Shown: positions 7,221-11,806 of the stretch, one piece after another
Numbering within the stretch: the first letter of the stretch is position 1
Layout of the letters: the number at the start of each line of letters is the position of its first letter
Assembly (NCBI GenBank): GCA_020860885.1
Contig: JAJBTS010000022.1
Location: forward strand, 1 to 11,806
Direction of reading: 5' to 3'
Length of the DNA stretch: 11,806 bases
From: Bacteroidales bacterium
GTDB taxonomy: Bacteria > Bacteroidota > Bacteroidia > Bacteroidales > Azobacteroidaceae
Position numbers and translations under genes: made by a program
The notes under the pieces: model-generated
What the model was told of the DNA's origin: nothing
What the model saw: only the letters and a program-made list of their open reading frames with translations
Database searches by the model: none

Positions 7221-8848
7221 TCAATACAAGGTACTACATAATCCAGAGAACCGCCCAACATGATCAGGTCGGCTACTTTTGTTCCTATGGAGATATGCTT
7301 TAAAGCATTAACCAACGTCAAACTGGGAGAACGGAATTTCAAACGATAAGGATATTTATCTCCCCGGCTATTTATATATACATCAAATTCCCCACGGGCA
7401 GCTTCCACTCTTTGAAAATATTCACCTTCGGGAAGTTTAATGATTGCTTTTGTTTTAGCCGCATACGCTCCACCAGGTATATTATCGATCAACTGTTCCA
7501 ATATTTTCAAAGACTCTTCGATCTCGTCCAGACGAATCATATAACGGTCAAAAGTTAAGCCGTCCGAACGGAGTATTTCCTGAAAATCGGCATGTGTATA
7601 CGCTGCATAAGGAGCTATTTTACGAACATCATTACTCCACCCGGAAGCGCGGCCGGTAGGTCCTGTCGCTCCAATGGAAATAGCCTGTTCTTTGCTCAGA
7701 TAACCTACGCCTTCCATACGTCCGCGTGCAATCGGATTTCCAGTAAACAACATATGATGTTCTTTCAGCATCTTACACATATAAGGAATGAATTCTTTTA
7801 CTTTTCTCTGGAAATTAGGATGAATATCGTTCATAACTCCGCCGATAACACTGTAGTTAGTCATTAAACGGCCGCCACAGGTTTCTTCGAAGATATCCAT
7901 AATTTTTTCACGATCCCTCATTCCATATACGAAAGCAGTAATGGAACCCATATCCATTGTCATGGATCCCCAACCCAGTAAGTGAGAAGCTATACGAGTC
8001 AATTCATCAATGATCGTACGTATGTAATGAGCTCTTTCCGGCACTTCCAGTCCTATTCCTTTTTCTACTGCCAGACAAACAGCGTGGCGGTTAATACTTC
8101 CGGAAAGATAGTCGAGTCTTTCTGTTAAATGAAGAATTTGCGGATAAGTATATGCTTCGCACATTTTCTCAACGCCCCGGTGGATATACCCAAAATTGGG
8201 ATCTACTTTTTTGATCGTTTCTCCATCCAGAGAAACGCGTAAATGCAACACGCCGTGCGTTGCGGGATGCTGAGGCCCAAAGTTCACCACATATTCTTCC
8301 GCCTCAAACATCTTATGATGATCTTCGAATTTATTTCCCTGATTAACCTCAATACAAGGAAGATCTTCCATCTGATCCAAATCTTCGTCAGATAAAGGAA
8401 TGGGATTTATATTGGGATCTGCATCGTAATCTTTTCTCAGAGGATACCCTACCCAATCCTGACGTAAAAATAAACGTCTCATATCGGGGTTGTTCAGGAA
8501 TACAATACCGAAAAAGCCGTGTACTTCCCTTTCGTAGAAAGGGGCCGATTCCCATAGTTCGGATATAGAATCGACTTCAGGGTTTTCACGATCAGCAAGT
8601 TCCGTTTTCAAGACCAATATATAACCGGGAAACTGAGTAGAAGAAAGAATATAGGTAACTCCTAAGCTATCCCCGTAATCCATACCAATAATATCCATAA
8701 GGAAATCAAACGGGTGACGAGGATTGTTTTTCAAAAAGGAAGCTGTTTCGTAAAGATTTTCGGCGGGAACAGAAACTATATATTCTTTACCTGTTTGCTC
8801 TACCGTAGCAAACGGGAGCTGCGCCAGTAATTCATCAATAATTTTCAT
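7214..8848 (-). CDS. nuoCD: NuoCD, fused 30-kDa/49-kDa quinone-site subunit of complex I
   Basis: One 544-residue chain joins NuoC (about residues 1-150) to NuoD (about 185-544), as in E. coli. NuoD forms the quinone pocket with NuoB. Visible NuoD motifs are [14 protein letters not shown] (191-204), [11 protein letters not shown] (221-231), Tyr247 in TERLDYLSG (the likely quinone-binding tyrosine), [15 protein letters not shown] (396-410), and the C-terminal aspartate-arginine (CIDR). The NuoC part shows [11 protein letters not shown] (105-115) and [22 protein letters not shown]. Two positions of the NuoC signature deviate: Gly111 where Asp/Glu is expected and Asn120 where His/Lys is expected. 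The ATG overlaps the end of nuoB by 14 bases, implying coupled translation. The hydrogenase-type NiFe cysteines are absent, as expected. The stop codon lies in the heptamer array. No nuoE, F or G follows. Confidence 0.96.
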   Translation of the reverse strand: MKIIDELLAQLPFATVEQTGKEYIVSVPAENLYETASFLKNNPRHPFDFLMDIIGMDYGDSLGVTYILSSTQFPGYILVLKTELADRENPEVDSISELWESAPFYEREVHGFFGIVFLNNPDMRRLFLRQDWVGYPLRKDYDADPNINPIPLSDEDLDQMEDLPCIEVNQGNKFEDHHKMFEAEEYVVNFGPQHPATHGVLHLRVSLDGETIKKVDPNFGYIHRGVEKMCEAYTYPQILHLTERLDYLSGSINRHAVCLAVEKGIGLEVPERAHYIRTIIDELTRIASHLLGWGSMTMDMGSITAFVYGMRDREKIMDIFEETCGGRLMTNYSVIGGVMNDIHPNFQRKVKEFIPYMCKMLKEHHMLFTGNPIARGRMEGVGYLSKEQAISIGATGPTGRASGWSNDVRKIAPYAAYTHADFQEILRSDGLTFDRYMIRLDEIEESLKILEQLIDNIPGGAYAAKTKAIIKLPEGEYFQRVEAARGEFDVYINSRGDKYPYRLKFRSPSLTLVNALKHISIGTKVADLIMLGGSLDYVVPCIDR

Positions 8849-9461
8849 TGCCTAATTTTTCTAAATCTTTTTCAGCTTCTAAGTATTCTTTCATGGCAGG
8901 TTGTTCCGGTAATTTAAAGAAATCCTGCATTTTTATTTTGCGTGCCAATTGCATCATACCGTATATCATAGCATCCGGGCGTGGAGGACATCCCGGAATA
9001 TAAACATCTACAGGAATCACTTTATCTATTCCCATTACCGTATGGTAAGAATTTTTGAAGGGTCCGCCACCAATGGCACAGCTACCGAAAGCCATTACAT
9101 ATTTAGGCTCAGCCATCTGTTCGTACAAACGTTTTAATACGGGAGCCATCTTATATACGATCGTACCGCAACAAAAAATTACATCTGCCTGACGAGGACT
9201 GTTACGGGTGACTTCCCAGCCAAAGCGGGCAAAATCGTAACGGGCAGCACCCAGACACATAAATTCAATACCGCAGCAACTGGTGGCAAAAGTTAAAGGC
9301 CATACCGAATTGGAGCGGCCCCAGTTTATTAAATCATTCACTTTGGCTACGGCAATATTAACGCCATTTGCCCTGAGTTCTTTAACATATTCTTCGAGGT
9401 ATTCATTTTCTTTGAAATCCTCGTGTTTCATGTTGCGGATATAAATATCTTTTACTTCCAT
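8835..9461 (-). CDS. nuoB: NuoB, cluster N2 subunit of complex I
   Basis: NuoB (208 residues from this start) holds cluster N2, the [4Fe-4S] centre that reduces quinone. The four ligands are visible: the tandem Cys62-Cys63 in [12 protein letters not shown], Cys128 in [12 protein letters not shown], and Cys158 in [11 protein letters not shown]. The conserved Arg/Asp-rich surface [21 protein letters not shown] follows the first pair. The start ([10 protein letters not shown]) is chosen because AGGAG sits 7 bases upstream; the frame remains open further upstream to 9530 but only through the shifted nuoA coding sequence. The gene overlaps the end of nuoA by 10 bases and the start of nuoCD by 14 bases. 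The C-terminus (about 175-208) is acidic and charged. Confidence 0.96.
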   Translation of the reverse strand: MEVKDIYIRNMKHEDFKENEYLEEYVKELRANGVNIAVAKVNDLINWGRSNSVWPLTFATSCCGIEFMCLGAARYDFARFGWEVTRNSPRQADVIFCCGTIVYKMAPVLKRLYEQMAEPKYVMAFGSCAIGGGPFKNSYHTVMGIDKVIPVDVYIPGCPPRPDAMIYGMMQLARKIKMQDFFKLPEQPAMKEYLEAEKDLEKLGNENY

Positions 9462-9805
9462 TCTAAAGCTCCTTTCTTCCAAGCATAAACCAACCCCAGG
9501 GTAAGTACGACAAAAAAGAATGCCATACATATAAGGCCCTGAATTCCAAGATCAATCATAATTGTAGCCCAGGGGAACAGCAATACTGTTTCCACATCGA
9601 ATACCAGATACAAAATAGCAAAAAGATAATAACCTACTTTAAATTGTGTCCAGGAAGTTCCACGAGTTGGAATCCCACATTCATAGGGCTCTCCTTTAAT
9701 AGGATTTGTAGACCGGGGTGCCAGCAGCCAGGCAATTAATAAAGCTGCCACCACCATAACGATTGCCGTTATCAGAACGACCAGAAATAAAGCGGAGTTA
9801 CTCAT
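9452..9805 (-). CDS. nuoA: NuoA, small membrane subunit of complex I
   Basis: NuoA (117 residues, three transmembrane helices, homologue of ND3) lies at the junction of the two arms. The loop after the first helix contains the conserved EPYECGIPT stretch with Cys43, which corresponds to the ND3 loop cysteine. TM2 carries [20 protein letters not shown] with Asp70 and Glu72, matching E. coli Asp79 and Glu81, needed for assembly and activity. It is the first gene of the operon: the promoter lies at 9886-9917, giving a leader of about 75 bases. The bases before the ATG are A/T-rich (AACAAAATAATACTCTC) with no Shine-Dalgarno match, normal for Bacteroidota. Its last 10 bases overlap nuoB. Confidence 0.95.
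   Translation of the reverse strand: MSNSALFLVVLITAIVMVVAALLIAWLLAPRSTNPIKGEPYECGIPTRGTSWTQFKVGYYLFAILYLVFDVETVLLFPWATIMIDLGIQGLICMAFFFVVLTLGLVYAWKKGALEWK
9469..9473 (-). promoter_or_regulatory. Shine-Dalgarno site of nuoB
   Basis: AGGAG on the minus strand, 7 bases before the ATG at 9461 and inside the 3' end of nuoA. It fixes the nuoB start at 9461 rather than an ATG about 70 bases upstream in the same open frame. Confidence 0.7.
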
Positions 9806-9979
9806 GAGAGTATTATTTTGTTATTTAAAACGCCCCCAAAGACCGATTTTCGGCTTTTTTCATGGCATGATTTCTTATTTCGGGGCAAAAGTAAAAACTA
9901 TTTATTAGGGATGCAAAGATTTTTTGATTAAATTTAATGTTTATTTCTTAACAGGAATTATTAGTAAAATATAATTGCA
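9806..9979. other. Intergenic region upstream of nuoA
   Basis: These 174 bases separate the broken DUF3037 gene from nuoA. Besides the promoter they contain a perfect 12-base palindrome ATTAAATTTAAT at 9927-9938, 9 bases upstream of the -33 element. They also hold a 4-bp hairpin CCGA-TTT-TCGG at 9843-9853 in the leader and a 12-codon open frame at 9863-9825. No GC-rich terminator is visible after the DUF3037 gene, so readthrough from upstream into nuo cannot be excluded. Confidence 0.6.
9886..9917 (-). promoter_or_regulatory. Bacteroidota-type promoter of the nuo operon
   Basis: On the minus strand TTTG (9917-9914, -33 element) is followed after 20 bases by TACTTTTG (9893-9886), an exact match to the -7 consensus TAnnTTTG of the primary sigma factor of Bacteroides. 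Transcription would begin near 9880, about 75 bases before the nuoA ATG. It is the only good match in the intergenic region, and it points at the operon. The AT-rich sequence further upstream could act as an UP-like element (inference). Confidence 0.7.
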
Positions 9980-10363
9980 TTACAAGACCAACTCTTCAAA
10001 CAATTTTACTGCAGTTTTTTTCAGATCATCGGAAAAACCGGAATGTGGCCTCGACGTCTGAAGGCAGGCGCTTCTTACGGCTGTCAGCCAACGAAATCGT
10101 TCAGGTATATCCATTTCCGCTATTATCCCACAATCCTTATTTCCTTTAGCTAGCATATGCTAAGAATCCTGAGTAGACTTCAGAATATCCATGTCAATGT
10201 TTTTAGAGAAATTAAATATCTTTTCCTCGTTCCATTCATAAATCATTTCAATGAATCTGGCTTTCTTGGAAAACAGGATGATACCTATATTGAGAAACTC
10301 TTCCCGCTCTATTACGGGAACAATTCTAATGGTTGCATATTCATATAAGTGCTTTCCTTGCAT
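9980..10363 (-). pseudogene. DUF3037-type protein interrupted by an in-frame amber codon
   Basis: The frame from the ATG at 10363 runs 67 codons (MQGKHLYEYATIRIVPVIE... ending ILKSTQDS), meets TAG at 10162-10160, and then continues in the same frame for 59 codons to TAA at 9982-9980. The second half reads as the family's C-terminal region, with DIPERFRWLTAVRSA (residues 85-99), QTSRPHSG (102-109) and a FEELVL end. The total of 127 codons is about the usual DUF3037 length, so one nonsense substitution explains everything. The first half has the typical EYATIRIVP and EREEFLNIGIILFS stretches. The gene overlaps the kinase gene by 23 bases, the usual pairing for this family. The function of DUF3037 proteins is unknown to me. 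A sequencing error or recent inactivation are both possible; a working truncated 67-residue protein seems less likely. Confidence 0.8.
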
Positions 10364-11135
10364 CTTCCGCTTCTTTTACAAATATTTCTGAATGAGTGAT
10401 TCTCCGGTGTAGAAATTCCAGATAAATATTTCTCAACTCCTGTGGTTCTTTCGTACCATCCTCCCAGTTCAACCAATCATCGGGAATCTGCTGTACTATT
10501 TCACGCAGTTTATCCGGATGAAGTAAATATCTGAATTCTTTATCAGCTTCCTTCAATTTTCCGGCATAAGGTAATAATACATGATCTTTTATCAAAGAAA
10601 AGGGGTTCAATGCCTGGCTTTCCCAACTTTCCCATCTGTGATGAAAATACAAGGTGGATCCATGATCTATAAGCCAAAGCTCTTTATTCCAAATCAACAT
10701 ATTCGTATTCTTTACCGTACGGTCCACATTAGTCAGAAAAGCATCCATCCAGACTATTTTGGAGGCTAAGGTTTCATCGACCGGAAAAGATACCGGATCG
10801 AAAGTAAAGGCTCCGGAAAGAAAATGAAGCCCCAGATTCAAACCTCGGCTCGACTGCAAAAGATCCTGAATTTCTTCATCTCCTTCGGTTTGGCCGAAAG
10901 CCTCATCCAGATATACAAAAACAAGTTCCGGAATACGAAAACCGAGGACATTGGCTACCAATCCTCCGATCAGTTCAGAGATCAAAGCTTTCGTGCCATG
11001 CCCGGCACCCCTGAATTTAACAACATACTTAAAACCATCATCGGCTTCCGCTAATGCCGGTAAAGATCCTCCTTCCCTTAAAGGAGTAATGTATCGTGTT
11101 ACCTGAACCGTCCGTATTTCAATATTATCAGTCAC
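10341..11135 (-). CDS. HipA-like protein kinase
   Basis: This 264-residue protein resembles the short HipA-like kinase family that is commonly paired with DUF3037 proteins. Kinase landmarks can be placed: a glycine-containing N-terminal loop (REGGSLPAL, 20-28), Lys40 in YVVKF (ATP-binding lysine), Glu54 in ISELIGG, the catalytic stretch DAFLTNVDRTVKNTNML with Asp138 and Asn143 in the D(x4)N spacing of HipA, and Asp157 in LIDHGSTL (metal-binding, DFG-like). All look intact. No membrane segment or signal peptide is seen. The start is GTG at 11135, with AGG three to five bases upstream and a stop codon four codons upstream in frame. Its substrate is unknown, and no helix-turn-helix HipB-type antitoxin gene is present. 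The 3' end overlaps the DUF3037 gene by 23 bases. Whether it is toxic, or regulatory, cannot be read from the sequence. Confidence 0.85.
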   Translation of the reverse strand: MTDNIEIRTVQVTRYITPLREGGSLPALAEADDGFKYVVKFRGAGHGTKALISELIGGLVANVLGFRIPELVFVYLDEAFGQTEGDEEIQDLLQSSRGLNLGLHFLSGAFTFDPVSFPVDETLASKIVWMDAFLTNVDRTVKNTNMLIWNKELWLIDHGSTLYFHHRWESWESQALNPFSLIKDHVLLPYAGKLKEADKEFRYLLHPDKLREIVQQIPDDWLNWEDGTKEPQELRNIYLEFLHRRITHSEIFVKEAEDARKALI

Positions 11136-11170
11136 TACCTCGATTTAATTAAATACAAAAATAAGAAATT

Positions 11171-11806
11171 TTAATTACTTATTTCCTGCAGCCATTTCAC
11201 ATTCCTTTGCCGTTCTTTCGTAAATCCCAATGTTTCAACCAATCCGGCAAAATAAATTTTCCATAAATAATTAAAAGAGGAATGATAAGGGTCACGAATA
11301 TGCTCCGTATGTACGCAACGGAGTTCTCCTTCCGCAGCCGGATTGTTATTTTCGATCAATCCGTTAACAAGAAAAGACAAAATTCCTTTATTCGACCGGT
11401 ATTTCTCACCCATCGGCAACATAATTTGCACAGAAAGATTGTTATACCGCAGGCACATATCAATGATCGCTTTTTCTTTTCCTCCCTGTATATCATACTC
11501 CATTCCCTGTATAAATCCGCTATTAATTCTCACGGGCGCCATGGGTTCTATAATATTATTTAGGCTAATCATACTCATGGTACCCAATGTACCTTTTATG
11601 CGTGTATTATCATACGTTGAATCCACAGGAAAATACAATTCCGCCTGAATCATTCCTTCGTTCATTAATTTTCCGGAAGCAATAAGTTTATTTGTTTGCG
11701 TATGCGATGTAACAATGTTAGTTATTCCGTTTTCAAAAATCCCTTCCATTTGAGTAAAATTAATATACCCGGGGTCTATTCCTTTCTTATCTAATTCTTC
11801 ATAAAC
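11171..11806 (-). CDS. C-terminal part of an unrecognised beta-rich protein (possibly AsmA/DUF748-like)
   Basis: The frame is open from the right edge to TAA at 11171, giving 211 residues of a protein whose start lies outside the window. The first ~120 residues alternate short hydrophobic and polar stretches with turns (GKLMNEGMIQAELYFPVDST, IKGTLGTMSMISLN, PVRINSGFIQGMEYDIQGG, IDMCLRYNNLSVQIML). This looks like the repeating beta layers of AsmA/DUF748-type proteins of the cell envelope. The rest is helical and charged, with RDPYHSSFNYLWKIYFAGLV and a tail ending KERQRNVKWLQEISN. I see no catalytic motif and no transmembrane helix in this part. The family call is a guess from pattern only; the coding call is firm. 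It ends 35 bases before the kinase GTG, on the same strand, so cotranscription is possible. Confidence 0.6.
   Translation of the reverse strand, partial: VYEELDKKGIDPGYINFTQMEGIFENGITNIVTSHTQTNKLIASGKLMNEGMIQAELYFPVDSTYDNTRIKGTLGTMSMISLNNIIEPMAPVRINSGFIQGMEYDIQGGKEKAIIDMCLRYNNLSVQIMLPMGEKYRSNKGILSFLVNGLIENNNPAAEGELRCVHTEHIRDPYHSSFNYLWKIYFAGLVETLGFTKERQRNVKWLQEISN

Noticed and set aside
9462..9530. Upstream ATG extending nuoB by 23 residues
   Set aside because: The extension lies wholly within nuoA coding sequence, has no family resemblance, and the ATG at 9461 has an AGGAG at proper spacing.
9843..9860. Plus-strand hairpin followed by six T, resembling a terminator
   Set aside because: The stem is only 4 bp and there is no plus-strand gene to terminate; transcription here runs on the minus strand.
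10160..10162. Amber recoding or suppression making the DUF3037 gene functional
   Set aside because: TAG serves as the ordinary stop codon of nuoJ in the same window, and no suppressor tRNA is visible here.
10147..10180. Compensating frameshifts as the cause of the DUF3037 interruption
   Set aside because: An alternative frame gives a plausible hydrophobic stretch (LLRILSIC), but it also runs into a stop, and the original frame continues into the C-terminal half with a single TAG, so one substitution is simpler.
11156..11163. TATTTTTG on the minus strand, a -7-like match before the HipA-like gene
   Set aside because: No TTTG stands about 20 bases upstream, and such a short motif is common in A/T-rich spacers; kept only as a weak possibility.

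Overview
The window is almost entirely minus-strand and carries one long respiratory operon, nuoA-B-CD-H-I-J-K-L-M-N, read from about 9.9 kb down to position 1. Upstream of it, also on the minus strand, are three genes of another kind. The organism is most likely a member of the Bacteroidota, probably Bacteroidales. This rests on an operon promoter matching the TTTG / TAnnTTTG type of that phylum (spacer 20), scarce Shine-Dalgarno sites, a low-GC base composition, a fused nuoCD, and a complex I operon without nuoE, nuoF and nuoG. Species cannot be named from the sequence.

Layout from right to left, which is the direction of transcription. 11806-11171: C-terminal 211 residues of an unrecognised, apparently beta-rich protein that runs off the right edge. 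11135-10341: a HipA-like kinase with its catalytic residues in place. 10363-9980: the DUF3037-type gene that overlaps the kinase gene by 23 bases; it is full length in frame (127 codons) but interrupted by one amber codon. 9979-9806: intergenic region with the nuo promoter and a leader of about 75 bases. 9805-1: the nuo genes, mostly overlapping or a few bases apart. nuoN is cut by the left edge after 415 codons.

Together the nuo genes build the membrane arm (A, H, J, K, L, M, N) and the quinone-reducing connecting module (B, CD, I, with ligands for clusters N2, N6a and N6b) of a proton-pumping complex I. The NADH-oxidising module (E, F, G) is not encoded here, so electrons probably enter at NuoI/NuoB/NuoCD from another donor such as ferredoxin or flavodoxin (inference). 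nuoEFG usually sit between nuoCD and nuoH. Here that place holds 155 bases, most of it a degenerate heptamer tandem array (12 units, 7135-7220) facing inverted copies of the same motif (7081-7101). The array even contains the nuoCD stop codon.

The points most worth a second look are this repeat tract, the amber-interrupted DUF3037 gene beside an intact kinase, a leucine in NuoM where the TM7 pumping lysine is expected, and deviations in the NuoC signature motif.
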